The notes under the pieces are model-generated. The model was not told the DNA's origin, searched no databases, and worked only from the letters and a program-made list of their open reading frames with translations. From Pseudomonas putida (GTDB lineage: Bacteria; Pseudomonadota; Gammaproteobacteria; Pseudomonadales; Pseudomonadaceae), in contig NZ_CP016634.1 in NCBI RefSeq assembly GCF_002741075.1, positions 760,501 through 824,500 of the forward strand: 64,000 nt of DNA, given 5' to 3'. This document shows positions 35,545 to 45,064 of this stretch, piece by piece (within the stretch, counting starts at the first letter, position 1; each line of letters opens with the position of its first letter). The position numbers were made by a program, and so were the translations under genes.

Positions 35545-36237
35545 TCAGGCCGGGACGCCCAGGTCAAGCTTGGCTTCCAAGTGGTCCAGGTGTTCGTTCA
35601 TCAACGCCAGGGCGGCTCCTACATCGCCGTTTTCCACGGCATCGATGATCGTGGCGTGTTCCTGCCAGGCGCAATGCTCGCAGCAGGGCGATTCGTAGCG
35701 GGCGATGATCAGCGAGGTCATGGGCACCAGGCCATTGAGAAAGCGCGCCAGCGGTGCGTTGGCGGCCATCTGCGCAAGCTTGAGGTGGAATTCGCCACCC
35801 AGGCGGATCGCCGTGCAGCGTTCGCCGCGCTCATGGTGCAGGCGCTCGCGTTCGACCAGTTGACGCAATTGGCGGATCTGCGCGGGGCGGGCGCGCTGCG
35901 TGGCCAGGCTGATCAGGGTGGTTTCGGCCAGACGCCGGGCACTGAGCACCTGGCGCGCCTGCTGGGGGTCGGGGGTGGCCAGGTGGGCGGTATGGCTGGG
36001 GCGTTGGACCACCACCTGCTGGTCCGACAGACGCCCGAGCACCCGACGGATCACCGTGCGGCTGACGCCGAAGGCGTTGCCCAGTGCCTGTTCGGGCAGG
36101 GCGCTGCCGGGCGGCAGGCGCTGTTCGAGGATGGCATCGAACAAGCGTGGGTAGATCTGCTCGGCGGAAAGACGGGTTTCTCCGCTGGCGAGCAGGGCTG
36201 GCAGGCGAGGGACAGCGGCGTGGGCGCAGGCAGTCAT
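35545..36237 (-). CDS. GntR/FCD-family transcriptional regulator 1
   Basis: A 230-residue regulator. The winged helix (AEQIYPRLFDAILEQRLPPG, then FGVSRTVIRRVLGRL) fills residues 1-85 and an FCD effector domain residues 90-225, with the expected His residues (HLKLAQMA, HATIIDAVENGD). ATG 36237 has AAGGAG nine bases upstream, which decides the start over 36255. It is the distal gene of a symporter-regulator-regulator row, 15 bases after the next GntR gene. Confidence 0.86.
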   Translation of the reverse strand: MTACAHAAVPRLPALLASGETRLSAEQIYPRLFDAILEQRLPPGSALPEQALGNAFGVSRTVIRRVLGRLSDQQVVVQRPSHTAHLATPDPQQARQVLSARRLAETTLISLATQRARPAQIRQLRQLVERERLHHERGERCTAIRLGGEFHLKLAQMAANAPLARFLNGLVPMTSLIIARYESPCCEHCAWQEHATIIDAVENGDVGAALALMNEHLDHLEAKLDLGVPA

Positions 36238-36251
36238 GGTCGCTCCTTGGG

Positions 36252-36956
36252 TCATTGGCCCGGGTGTTCTTCGGGGATGTTCAGCTCGATGCCCATGCGC
36301 TGGCCTTCCTCGAGGATATGCCGACGCATCTGGGCACTGGCCTGGGCGCTGTTCTTGTCACGGATGGCACGCACCACCGCTTCATTTTCAGTCAGCCGGG
36401 CGGCCAGGTGCTCCGGTGAGTTGCGCAGCATCTCGGTGCTCTGCTTGAGCGCATTGCCGGTCTGTTGCACCACGCTCTGGAAGATCGGGTTGGTGGTCAG
36501 GCCGAACAACGCCTCGTGGAAGGCGATGTAGGCGTTAACCCCTGCTTCGCTGTCGCCGGCCTCCAGGGCCTCGCGCATGTCCATCAAGGTCAGGCGCAAC
36601 TGGCCGATGTCCTGGCTGTTGGCCGACTGGGCGACCAGGCCGACGATGAACGGCTCGAGGGTGTAGCGCAGCTCCAGTACATCAGCCAGGCTTGCGGCTG
36701 CCACGGTATCGCTGGCCGGCTCCTGGGCGGCGGCCTCGGCATCGAGCACCAGCACGCCCTTGCCTGGCATCGAGCGCACCAGGCCCAGGGTTTCCAGCAC
36801 GGTCACGGCCTCACGCAGGCTGGGACGGCTGATGCCCAGTTGTTCGGCCAGCTCGCGCTGGCCGGGTAACATTTCGCCAGTTCGCCACTGACCGCTGGCC
36901 AGGGCCTGGCGGAGCTTCTCCACCACTGAGTTGACGACGGTTGATGAGCTGATCAC
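36252..36956 (-). CDS. GntR/FCD-family transcriptional regulator 2 (FadR-like)
   Basis: A 234-residue regulator with the classical GntR helix (LPGQRELAEQLGISRPSLREA at about 26-48) and an FCD domain (about 85-220). The GTG at 36956 has GGGAG seven bases upstream; the longer ATG frame lacks similarity. It resembles regulators of organic acid use (LldR, GlcC, PdhR types). It sits between the symporter gene and regulator 1 on the same strand. Duplicated operator-like repeats before the symporter are its likely targets. Confidence 0.86.
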   Translation of the reverse strand: MISSSTVVNSVVEKLRQALASGQWRTGEMLPGQRELAEQLGISRPSLREAVTVLETLGLVRSMPGKGVLVLDAEAAAQEPASDTVAAASLADVLELRYTLEPFIVGLVAQSANSQDIGQLRLTLMDMREALEAGDSEAGVNAYIAFHEALFGLTTNPIFQSVVQQTGNALKQSTEMLRNSPEHLAARLTENEAVVRAIRDKNSAQASAQMRRHILEEGQRMGIELNIPEEHPGQ

Positions 36957-37017
36957 GGTTCGCTCCCTAGTTGCATCATGTCTCCTGGCGGCCGGCTCAT
37001 CGCCGGCCGCGGCGGTT

Positions 37018-38331
37018 TTAGAATTCCTGCTGGTGTGCATGAGGTGGTTGCTTGCGCGGAGTCGGGGCGAAGCCCGGCTTGCCGGCCAGCACGTTGTTGG
37101 CGCGTTCCAAGTCAATGTCCCGCTCCCAGCGGGCGATGGCCACGGTGGCGACGCAGTTGCCGATCAGGTTGGTCAATGCCCGGCCGATGCCCATGAACCA
37201 GTCCACCGCCAGCACCAGCACCAGGCCCACCACCGGAATGGCCGGTACCGCGGTGAGGGTGGCGGCGAGAATCACCAAGGCCGAGCCTGGGATGCCATGG
37301 GCGCCTTTTGAAGTCACCAGCGATACCAGCAGGATGGTCAGCAGGTCGGTCATGGCCAGCGGCGTGCCTGTGGCGTTGGCGATGAACACGATCGCCAGGG
37401 TCAGGTAGATGGAGAAACCGTCGAGGTTGAAGGAATAGCCAGTCGGGATCACCAGGCCCACGGTGGAGCTGCCGATGCCCAGGTGTTCGAGCTTGCGCAT
37501 GATCTGTGGCAGCACGGCGTCGGAGGAGGCGGTGCCCAAGACAATGGTCAGCTCTTCACGCAGGTACTTGATGAACGGCAGCAGCTTCAGGCCCGACAGG
37601 CGCATCACCGTGCCGAGGATGATCAGTACGAAGCCTGCGCAGGTGAGGTAGAACAGTGCCACCAGGCCGCCCAGGTGCTGCAGCGACTCCAGGCCGTACT
37701 TGCTGGTGGTAAAGGCGATGGCGCCGAACACGCCCAGCGGTGCGAGGCGTACGATCATGCCCATGATGCGGAACACCACATGGCTGAGTTCGTTGATCAA
37801 CCGCGAAATCCCGGACGCGGATTCGCCCACCAGGTTAAGGGCACTGCCGAACAGCACCGAGAACAGCAAGACCTGGAGGATGTTGTTGTCGGCAAAGGCC
37901 CCGATCACCGAGGTCGGGATCAAGTCCATGAAAAAGGCCGTGGCACCGTGGATGTGCTGGCCGCGTTCGGCCAGGCTGGCGGCATCGGCACTGGACAACT
38001 GTTCCAGGTGGATGTTGGCGCCGCTGCCGATACCGCTGGTGAAGGCGAACACCAGGCCGATCACCAAGGCGATGGTCGTGAGCACTTCGAAATAGATCAC
38101 TGACTTCAAGCCAATGCGTCCGACCTTCTTCAGGTCGCCAGCACCGGAAATGCCGCTGACCACCACGCAGAAGACGATCAGGCCGATGAGCATCTTGATC
38201 AGTTTGATGAAGCCGTCACCCAAGGGTTTGAGCTGTAAGGACACTTCGGGAAAGCTGAGGCCGCAAGCGATGCCAAGGGCGAGGCCTAGCACGACTTGGA
38301 GGAAGATCGAACGCGAGCACCATTTGAGCAT
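37018..38331 (-). CDS. Dicarboxylate/amino acid:cation symporter (DctA-like)
   Basis: A 437-residue DAACS transporter with about eight helices and two hairpin loops. Typical motifs: FIKLIKMLIGLIVFC near residue 41, TASSDAVLPQIMRKLE (serine-rich reentrant loop) near 265, GLVIPTGYSFNLDGFSIYLT near 292 and SKGAHGIPGSALVILAATL. It imports C4-dicarboxylates or a related acid with protons or sodium. First gene of a three-gene unit with two GntR regulators. It lacks the dctBD two-component genes that usually control DctA, so the GntR proteins probably do so. Confidence 0.88.
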   Translation of the reverse strand: MLKWCSRSIFLQVVLGLALGIACGLSFPEVSLQLKPLGDGFIKLIKMLIGLIVFCVVVSGISGAGDLKKVGRIGLKSVIYFEVLTTIALVIGLVFAFTSGIGSGANIHLEQLSSADAASLAERGQHIHGATAFFMDLIPTSVIGAFADNNILQVLLFSVLFGSALNLVGESASGISRLINELSHVVFRIMGMIVRLAPLGVFGAIAFTTSKYGLESLQHLGGLVALFYLTCAGFVLIILGTVMRLSGLKLLPFIKYLREELTIVLGTASSDAVLPQIMRKLEHLGIGSSTVGLVIPTGYSFNLDGFSIYLTLAIVFIANATGTPLAMTDLLTILLVSLVTSKGAHGIPGSALVILAATLTAVPAIPVVGLVLVLAVDWFMGIGRALTNLIGNCVATVAIARWERDIDLERANNVLAGKPGFAPTPRKQPPHAHQQEF

Positions 38332-38405
38332 GGGAGGGATCTCTGATCGGTGTCCTTGCTTCGGTGCCAGCGACGGCGAAAGAGCGCAGGACTTAATTAT
38401 TGTGG

Positions 38406-38424
38406 TCTTACCGGTTTGGTCAGT
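38406..38424. promoter_or_regulatory. GntR-operator-like repeat, copy 1
   Basis: TCTTACCGGTTTGGTCAGT in the 237-base gap before the symporter. Its core TTACCGGT and GGTC half sites recur in copy 2 with 15 of 19 bases identical. GntR/FadR-type proteins bind TGGT-N-ACCA-like dyads. Confidence 0.5.
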
Positions 38425-38471
38425 GCGAGATCATAAAACCGCGAAAAAAACACTTTTGCAAGAGATTTCGG

Positions 38472-38490
38472 CCTTACCGGTCTGACCAGT
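38472..38490. promoter_or_regulatory. GntR-operator-like repeat, copy 2
   Basis: CCTTACCGGTCTGACCAGT, with an internal dyad GGTCTGACC, 66 bases from copy 1. The spacing of about six helical turns would let two dimers sit on the same face of DNA. Confidence 0.5.
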
Positions 38491-38568
38491 TGGCGGATAT
38501 TTTTCGCATGGCGCTAGCGCGAAGGAGGGAAAGAGCCGGTGAGACGCGCAGCGCCCCACCGGCAGTCA

Positions 38569-41500
38569 TCACGGCAGGTAGGCCTTGGCCAGGGTTTCGG
38601 TGAGTTGTCGAAGCAGGGTTGCATCCGCTTCTCGGCGTGTTTTCAGCAACAGTTCCCCCGCACGGCGGTAGAGCGCCTCTTCATCGCGATAGCGACTGGA
38701 CACCAGATCGATGCGCTGCAACACACCGTCTTGCCGCCAAGGAATGTCCGGGCGCTCGCCTGCCAGTGCGTCGATGAAGGTCGGGGGCACCTGCGGGCCG
38801 GTATAGGCAACGAATTCGCCCGGTTCGTTGAGCGTGTCGAAATAGGCGCTGGCGCCATCCCATTCGTTGGCCAGATGCTCGAAATCCTGAGGACGCAAGC
38901 GCTTGATCCAGTCTCGCCAGAACGGTTGCTCAACCGCCCATTGGGTCAGTCGAGGGATATCCGCTTGGGCCGTGATCACCTCGGAAAGCTGTTCCAGAGT
39001 GGCCGGGCTCACTTGTGCAAGGTAGTCGAAGCTGATTTGGCCGGGTTGTGGCGGGAGTTCAAGACGCTCTCTCAAGCGCATCCTGGCATTCAGGGCCATT
39101 TCCAGTTCGTCGAGCAGAAAGGTGGGCTCGCGCAGTTGCGTGTCACTGATATCGTCTGCGTCATGCAGCGGAGGCGCCTCGTCGGCGGAGCGTCCTTCGA
39201 TGAGCGCCTTGCGCCTGGCAACCCGTGCGTCATACAAGGCCCCGATGCGCTCATCCAGCAATTGTTGGCGCAACAGAGAGCGGCCGATGGTGATCGCCAC
39301 CTTCTCGCTGGCGTCGCCGGGACTCGCGTTGAGCGTCTGTTGCCACACTTGGATCTCGGTCTCGATTTGCTGGAACAGGAGACTGGCCTGGTCGACGCAG
39401 CCGTGAGCGGCTTCATTGATCAGGTCGAAAATACGTTCTTGCACTTGGGCCCGGCCCCAACGATCGCTCTGTTCACCTTCGTCGCGGGCGGACAGCCGTT
39501 CGATGATGATCTGCATGCGTCGACGCATGGCGTTTGGGCTGGCTTCATAATCCCGAGTGTCTTCCATGCGTCGGAACACTTCGTACAACGGTTGCCATTC
39601 AGGCGTCTGAGCGGTGACAGCGACATGGTCGCGAAGGGGCTCGGGCAGATCGACCAGCCAGTCCAGGTGGTTGAACTGAGCTGCGGTCGGTAGGCCGGCA
39701 TCGTTCAATCGCTGCAGGGCCTCTTCACTGAAGGGGTTGTTCTGGAAGGCGTGGTACATGTTCGCTTCATTCGCTCTGACCGCCACGGCGAATGCGGTAT
39801 CAGCAAGCTCAGGGGCATCGTGCAACTGGTTGTTGCTCAGATCCACGGCGCGAAGGGCTAAAGGTTGCTGCCCCAGCAGCGCTTCGATGCCGGCTGGCCA
39901 TTCGGCAATACCGGTCTGCTCCAGGTCCAGCCGCTCCAGATGCGTCCAGCCGGTGATGTCTGGTGCAAGGTCCAAGGGGTTTTCGTGCAGGAACAAGATG
40001 CGCAACCGGTTCAACTGTGCGAGCGCTGCTCGGCTTGCGCTGTCCAGGGTGATGTCGTTGTGGCCAAGGCTCAGTTCGACCAGTGCGGGGCAGCCTTGCA
40101 AGGCCTGGAAGTGCTCGACGCCCAGGAACAGTTCGTTCGTTTCGGCCTGCAGCCCCATCAGGTTGGGCAATTGCGCAAGCCGCTCCAGGGCTGCGACTGG
40201 CAGGTCTTCGATGGCGCTGCTCAGGTTCAGGCTGCGTAGGTTGGTCAGGCGACCCAGCATGGACAGATTGGCTTCAAGGGCCAGGTCCAGGTTGTTCTCC
40301 GAAAGGTCCAGTGAGTGCAGATCCGTCAGCTCGGCCAACTGTTCGGGCAGGGTGGTCAGGCCATCCTCGGTGAGCTCCAGTTCGCGTACCTTGGGGAAGG
40401 CGGCAAGAAACGCTCCCAGGCTGTCGGGGTTGCCCCGCCACAAGCTGGTGACGCTCAACTGGCGAACATGCGGCAGTTGCACCGGCAGGGCCGGCAACGT
40501 TCCCACGTACTCCCCATTTATGTGCAGGATGACGTTGTCGAGGCTCCCATTGGCGTCGCTGTTTTCACGCCGCCAAGCCCGGCGGATGCGTTCGGCAATG
40601 GCCTGGCGTGCGGCGCGACGCTCCTGGGCTGCATCGGCGGCGATGCCGTCGGCGTCATCAACCCAGCCTTGCAAGGCGCTGTCCAGTTGCCGGTACTGGT
40701 CGCGCAAATTTTGCATCAGATGGCTGAAGGCGATGGGGTCATGGCCAGTCTGCTCACGTAGCCGGGCGCGTAGCGTTTCCCGATCGTTGTCCAGGTTGGC
40801 AGGGAATAACTGGTCGAACTGCTCGTCAGCGGCCAACCAGCCTCGTCCGCGACCGCTCAAGGCATAGCCAAGGCGAGGGCTGCCCGGCAGTCGCGTGGGC
40901 AGGCGGTACCAGGGGCGTACAGGCTGCATGCCAAGGTCACGGGCGGTGGTTTCCCGGTCGGCAGTCGCCAGGTCGAAAAGTCGGTCACGCAAGGTGTCCG
41001 CTTCATGGATCTGCAGGCCCAGATTGTCCCGTTCGCTGTCGGGCAGGGCCTGAAGGATCGCCCGGAACAGCGTGTCTCGGTTGGCCAGGCTTTGGCCGGT
41101 CTCGTCGAGCGGTTCATAGCCATCGGGGCGGCGCACGAGGGTCTTGATCGGTCCATCGGCTGCACCTGCCGTTTCCAGCAGTGAACCGCCCAGACGATCT
41201 GCGCGTAGCTCAAGACGCACTTGGCCAGACCATCCGGACAGCCGCTGCAGCGCAGCGAACACCAACGCGTCGCGATCATTGAGGTTGTCGCTGGCCTGAT
41301 GAAACGCCACCAGAGCGCGGTTTATACGTGATGCTCGTAGGTAAAGGCGAGCCGTTTCCGCCACGTTGAGCGGGACTTGGCCGGTGCGCTGCATCTGGCT
41401 CAAGTCACGGGGCCGGGCTTGGGCCAGGATTTCCCGGCGAAGTGTTGGACCGAGCGATGGGAAGTCCTTGGCCAGTAGCGCTTCTTCATGGGTGAAGAGA

Positions 41501-43371
41501 GGCCGTGTCGGTTCAAGGGGGGCACCAAAGGCTTCGAGGCTTTCCAGCAGTAACGCCGGCAACGGGCGATGCTCGACGAGCGCCTGACGCAAGGTGGCCT
41601 CATCGTAGCCACTGCAGCGCAGGGCTTTTTGGAGTGTGGTGGTGTCCAGTGCGTCAGTGATCGGGCTGAGCCGGTGAAACAGGATTTCGCCTTCCCAGGC
41701 CAGCGGTCGTTCGTGGTCCAGCAGCCAGGCTCCTTCGCCATTGCCGAGCAAAGACGGCTGATGGCGGTGCCTCTCGGCTGCGCAGAGTCGCCAACTGCCC
41801 TCGGGGGTTGCTTCGACTGGGTAGTGCTGGCCGTCTAGCTTGATCCAATGGCGTCCTTGGAGTGGGTAGGGGGCAAGGCTGGTCGGCAATGGCGTGGGGG
41901 CTGTGCGTGCGAACGGCTCCAGATCGCCATGCCAGAGGCGCTGCTGGTCGCCATGGCCGATGCGATACCAGTCATGCAGGGCGCCTTGGGGTTCGATGAA
42001 CTGCCCGGCTGTGCCAAGCGCGGCCAATTGCACCAGGTTCTCGATGACCGAGAACAGATGGCCGATGGCCGCATCGGCGTCGGCCTCGTTTGCCGCATGC
42101 ACGCCTTCGATAAACTCATCGACCAGTTGCGCACCGCCAATCACCAACATGACTTCGGCGAGCCCAGGAACGAAAAAACCGGCCACGTTCAGTACCGACA
42201 AACCGACACCCAGCCAGCCTTCGATGCGTGCCAATTGGGCGGCGGCGTCTCGTTGCGCGACGGGCACGGCGATGTCGGTGGCGTTGCGCAGCATCAGTTC
42301 GACGCGGGTGCGCGCGCGCGCTTTGAAACAATCACCAGGCCATTGCTTGAACGCCAGCGGCAAGCGGGCGTTCTTGTCGAGCGTCGGCTGCCACAGGTCG
42401 CGAGGGCTGGGGAACAGGCGCGTGAGCCACCCGAAGGACTCGCCCTCTTCAAGGATCGGCGTGGTCGTTTGCAGACTCTTGTAGGGATAACGCGGAAACA
42501 AGGTTTGGCGTAACTGGGTGGCCAATCCAGGCTGCTCGGCGTGGGCGACATAACGCATGAAGAAACGTCGTTCGCTGTCCTTGCGCAGCAGTCGGGTCAT
42601 CGCCTTGCCTGCGGCCTGTAACGAGGCATATTGACGCAACGGCTGGCGCGGATGGCCGGGCAAGTAGAGCAGGCACGGTTCGACACCGTCGAGGGGCTGC
42701 TGGCGGATCAGCAAGGGGCCATATAAAGGTGTACCGCACAGCTCCAGGTACCCGCACTCCAGAGGCCAGGGTTTGCCATCGCTGTGAAGCACGAACGATT
42801 CGCCTGCCTGTGCAGCGTCTGCCAGCATCCGGCCTCGGCTATCGAGATGCTTTTGCAACTCGGCCAGTGTGGCGTCGGCGGTGAAGGCCGCGTGGTCCTG
42901 CTCGCGCACCAGTCCCTGAAACGACGGGGTGTCGACGTGTTCGGCGAGATGGTTTCGGTAACGTTGTCCCAGGTCCAGGTTCCGTGCGCCTTTCACGAAC
43001 AACGTACTGTCCACGATCATTGGGCCGGGGGCGTCCTTGGACAGGTACAGCGTCACGGGTGTATCGCTGTCGAAGTTCTGCAGGGCTGCTTCGAGCCAGG
43101 ACATGTCGCGTTTTTCGGTGTTGTTCCGAAGCCACCCTTGCTCGGGTGTGGGCAGCTCTCGGTCGGGGTACCAATGAGGCAAGGCATCGTCGAGCAATGG
43201 ACGGCAGAAGTCGTCGATGGACTGCACCTGCTTCAGTGCACGGTCCAGCGCGCGAGTAGCTCGGTGGCTCTGACGTATGTGCTGTTCAAGTCGCTGGCGT
43301 TGGGCTGGGGTGGCTGATTTCATCCACCCTGGCAGGCGGACGTCGACGAAGCTGAAGTGTGATGGGCTCAT
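38569..43371 (-). CDS. LRR protein with C-terminal NEL-type E3 ubiquitin ligase domain (effector-like)
   Basis: A 1600-residue protein without a classical signal peptide. Residues 1 to about 950 form a large N-terminal region of the dermonecrotic-toxin-like type seen in Pseudomonas, with a Gly/Ala hydrophobic stretch near 385-415 (GVGLSVLNVAGFFVPGLAEV). Residues about 960-1180 hold leucine-rich repeats (LHSLDLSENNL, LRSLNLSS, LVELSLGHNDI, LRAVDLSNNQL). Residues about 1210-1600 are a NEL domain as in IpaH/SspH/SlrP ligases. The catalytic CxD motif is present as Cys1325-Val-Asp1327 in EAAHGCVDQ, so ligase activity on eukaryotic ubiquitin is possible. It needs delivery into a host cell; no secretion genes are in the window. 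It stands alone between the symporter and folD. Confidence 0.85.
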   Translation of the reverse strand: MSPSHFSFVDVRLPGWMKSATPAQRQRLEQHIRQSHRATRALDRALKQVQSIDDFCRPLLDDALPHWYPDRELPTPEQGWLRNNTEKRDMSWLEAALQNFDSDTPVTLYLSKDAPGPMIVDSTLFVKGARNLDLGQRYRNHLAEHVDTPSFQGLVREQDHAAFTADATLAELQKHLDSRGRMLADAAQAGESFVLHSDGKPWPLECGYLELCGTPLYGPLLIRQQPLDGVEPCLLYLPGHPRQPLRQYASLQAAGKAMTRLLRKDSERRFFMRYVAHAEQPGLATQLRQTLFPRYPYKSLQTTTPILEEGESFGWLTRLFPSPRDLWQPTLDKNARLPLAFKQWPGDCFKARARTRVELMLRNATDIAVPVAQRDAAAQLARIEGWLGVGLSVLNVAGFFVPGLAEVMLVIGGAQLVDEFIEGVHAANEADADAAIGHLFSVIENLVQLAALGTAGQFIEPQGALHDWYRIGHGDQQRLWHGDLEPFARTAPTPLPTSLAPYPLQGRHWIKLDGQHYPVEATPEGSWRLCAAERHRHQPSLLGNGEGAWLLDHERPLAWEGEILFHRLSPITDALDTTTLQKALRCSGYDEATLRQALVEHRPLPALLLESLEAFGAPLEPTRPLFTHEEALLAKDFPSLGPTLRREILAQARPRDLSQMQRTGQVPLNVAETARLYLRASRINRALVAFHQASDNLNDRDALVFAALQRLSGWSGQVRLELRADRLGGSLLETAGAADGPIKTLVRRPDGYEPLDETGQSLANRDTLFRAILQALPDSERDNLGLQIHEADTLRDRLFDLATADRETTARDLGMQPVRPWYRLPTRLPGSPRLGYALSGRGRGWLAADEQFDQLFPANLDNDRETLRARLREQTGHDPIAFSHLMQNLRDQYRQLDSALQGWVDDADGIAADAAQERRAARQAIAERIRRAWRRENSDANGSLDNVILHINGEYVGTLPALPVQLPHVRQLSVTSLWRGNPDSLGAFLAAFPKVRELELTEDGLTTLPEQLAELTDLHSLDLSENNLDLALEANLSMLGRLTNLRSLNLSSAIEDLPVAALERLAQLPNLMGLQAETNELFLGVEHFQALQGCPALVELSLGHNDITLDSASRAALAQLNRLRILFLHENPLDLAPDITGWTHLERLDLEQTGIAEWPAGIEALLGQQPLALRAVDLSNNQLHDAPELADTAFAVAVRANEANMYHAFQNNPFSEEALQRLNDAGLPTAAQFNHLDWLVDLPEPLRDHVAVTAQTPEWQPLYEVFRRMEDTRDYEASPNAMRRRMQIIIERLSARDEGEQSDRWGRAQVQERIFDLINEAAHGCVDQASLLFQQIETEIQVWQQTLNASPGDASEKVAITIGRSLLRQQLLDERIGALYDARVARRKALIEGRSADEAPPLHDADDISDTQLREPTFLLDELEMALNARMRLRERLELPPQPGQISFDYLAQVSPATLEQLSEVITAQADIPRLTQWAVEQPFWRDWIKRLRPQDFEHLANEWDGASAYFDTLNEPGEFVAYTGPQVPPTFIDALAGERPDIPWRQDGVLQRIDLVSSRYRDEEALYRRAGELLLKTRREADATLLRQLTETLAKAYLP

Positions 43372-43468
43372 GGTTGTACCTCTGGATCAGAAGCGGCGAG
43401 CCTAGGGCGATGCAGGTAGTCGGATGGGTTAGATAAGTACCGCAGACCGGTCGTGACCGGAAAGAAAA

Positions 43469-43490
43469 ACGGCACCTCGAGAGGTGCCGT
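43469..43490 (-). terminator. Rho-independent terminator of folD
   Basis: A perfect stem ACGGCACCTC / GAGGTGCCGT with a two-base loop is followed on the minus strand by TTTTTCTTT. It starts 17 bases after the folD stop codon. Confidence 0.85.
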
Positions 43491-43506
43491 TAGCGCAGAG
43501 GGCGAA

Positions 43507-44361
43507 CTACTTGTGCAGTTCTTCTGCCGCGTAAAGCGTGTTTTCCAGCAGGCAGGCACGGGTCATCGGACCTACGCCGCCTGGCACAGGCGTGATCCAG
43601 CCGGCGCGGGGCAGGGCGGTCTCGAAGACCACGTCGCCCACCAGCTTGCCATCTTCCTGGCGGTTGATGCCGACGTCGATGACGATGGCACCTTCCTTGA
43701 TCCATTCGCCCTTGACCAGGCCAGGCTTGCCGGCGGCGACCACCACCAGGTCGGCGCGGCCCACGTGGCCAGCCAGGTCCTGGGTGAAGCGGTGGCAGAC
43801 GGTGACGGTGCAGCCGGCCAGCAGCAGTTCCATGGCCATCGGGCGACCCACGATGTTGGAGGCGCCGACGATCACTGCGTTCATGCCATACAGGTCCTGA
43901 CCGGTGCTTTCCAGCAGGGTCATGATGCCCTTCGGGGTGCAGGGACGCAGCAGTGGGATGCGTTGGGCCAAGCGACCGATGTTGTAAGGGTGGAAGCCGT
44001 CGACGTCTTTATCCGGGCGGATGCGTTCGAGCAGCAGCGAGGCATCCAGGTGCTCCGGCAGCGGAAGCTGCAGCAGAATGCCGTCGACGGCCGGATCGTC
44101 GTTGAGGCGGTCGATCAGGTCGGTCAGGGCTTGCTGCGTGGTCTCGCTGGGCAGGTCGAAGGCCTGGGAAATGAATCCGACTTCTTCGCAGTCCTTGCGC
44201 TTGTGCGAGACATAGACTTGGGAAGCAGGGTCGGTACCGACCAGGATCACCGCCAGGCCTGGGGTGCGCAGGCCCTGCTGGCGACGCTCCACGACACGTT
44301 GAGCGATCTGCTGGCGCAGGTTGGCGGCGATCGCCTTGCCATCGATTAGGTGTGCAGTCAT
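43507..44361 (-). CDS. folD: Methylenetetrahydrofolate dehydrogenase/cyclohydrolase
   Basis: A 284-residue bifunctional cytosolic enzyme that interconverts methylene- and formyl-tetrahydrofolate. Visible motifs: [14 protein letters not shown] (catalytic Tyr and Lys) near residues 50-63, [12 protein letters not shown] near 95, [15 protein letters not shown] (NADP site) near 163 and [18 protein letters not shown] near 258. The ATG at 44361 gives the family start [12 protein letters not shown]. It has its own terminator and is divergent from the tRNA cluster. Confidence 0.96.
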   Translation of the reverse strand: MTAHLIDGKAIAANLRQQIAQRVVERRQQGLRTPGLAVILVGTDPASQVYVSHKRKDCEEVGFISQAFDLPSETTQQALTDLIDRLNDDPAVDGILLQLPLPEHLDASLLLERIRPDKDVDGFHPYNIGRLAQRIPLLRPCTPKGIMTLLESTGQDLYGMNAVIVGASNIVGRPMAMELLLAGCTVTVCHRFTQDLAGHVGRADLVVVAAGKPGLVKGEWIKEGAIVIDVGINRQEDGKLVGDVVFETALPRAGWITPVPGGVGPMTRACLLENTLYAAEELHK

Positions 44362-44495
44362 AGACGCGTGATTAACCATCGAGAAGGGAACATAAAAGAG
44401 GGCGCATTCTCGCACGACACGGCCCGAGGGCAAAGGCGGGTGGTCGGCCAAATCCCCTAACCCCTTAAATAAACTAAATTTTTTTGAAAAAAGTG

Positions 44496-44522
44496 TTGAC
44501 GACCTTCCGGCTCGTCTATAAC
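44496..44522 (+). promoter_or_regulatory. Promoter of the tRNA cluster
   Basis: TTGACG (44496-44501) and TATAAC (44517-44522) with a 15-base spacer, followed by a GC-containing discriminator. They lie about 130 bases before tRNA-Arg in a 288-base noncoding stretch, with an A/T-rich element just upstream (AAATTTTTTTGAAAAAAG). This is typical of a strong stable-RNA promoter, though the spacer is short. Confidence 0.6.
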
Positions 44523-44649
44523 ATTCGTCGCACTTGTCGGGCAGAGCCTAGCACTGGTTAGCAAGGTCAGGCAGAATGAGCGGATTTGTTAGCTTGTTCG
44601 GTACGGCTGAAAGTTGATTTGCAATCGTAACAGAAAGCAGATTGAATAT

Positions 44650-44726
44650 GCGCCCGTAGCTCAGCTGGATAGAGCATCCGCCTTCTAAGCGGATGGTCGC
44701 AGGTTCGAGTCCTGCCGGGTGCGCCA
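44650..44726 (+). tRNA. tRNA-Arg (anticodon TCT)
   Basis: A 77-base cloverleaf. The acceptor arms GCGCCCG and CGGGTGC pair, the anticodon loop is CTTCTAA with TCT, the T arm has GGTTCGAGTCC and CCA is encoded. It reads AGA codons. Confidence 0.95.
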
Positions 44727-44778
44727 TTAAGGCAGCTTTGGCACAGCAAGTGATGTTGTAACGCAATACCGCAATATG

Positions 44779-44854
44779 GTGGGCGTAGCTCAGTTGGTAG
44801 AGCGCTGGATTGTGATTCCAGTTGTCGTGGGTTCGATTCCCATCGTCCACCCCA
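44779..44854 (+). tRNA. tRNA-His (anticodon GTG)
   Basis: A 76-base cloverleaf, with an extra encoded G at 44778 as the expected G-1. The acceptor is GTGGGCG / CGTCCAC, the anticodon loop is TTGTGAT with GTG, the T arm has GGTTCGATTCC and CCA is encoded. It lies 52 bases after tRNA-Arg in the same transcript. Confidence 0.95.
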
Positions 44855-44910
44855 TATTCTCGAAGGCGCCTTGATTGTATAATCTGGCGCCTTTGTTTTA
44901 AGTGCTCCAC

Positions 44911-44995
44911 GCGGACGTGGTGAAATTGGTAGACACACTGGATTTAGGTTCCAGCGGCGCAAGCTGTAAGAGTTCGAGTCTCTTCGTCCGCACCA
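44911..44995 (+). tRNA. tRNA-Leu (anticodon TAG)
   Basis: An 85-base tRNA with a long variable arm (class II). The acceptor is GCGGACG / CGTCCGC, the anticodon loop is TTTAGGT with TAG, and CCA is encoded. It is the last tRNA of the cluster and is followed by a terminator. Confidence 0.95.
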
Positions 44996-45041
44996 TCCTT
45001 GGTTTCGCCGCCTTTCGTTGAGTTGCGCGAAACCCTTAAAG

Positions 45042-45064
45042 AAGCCGCCCAGAGCGGCTTTTTT
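45042..45064 (+). terminator. Terminator of the tRNA cluster
   Basis: AAGCCGC / GCGGCTT with a five-base loop, followed by TTTT, about 47 bases after tRNA-Leu. Confidence 0.85.

Noticed and set aside
44650..44995. tRNA cluster as an island integration site
   Set aside because: The three tRNA genes are intact and flanked by ordinary core genes; no integrase or repeated tRNA 3' end is present.
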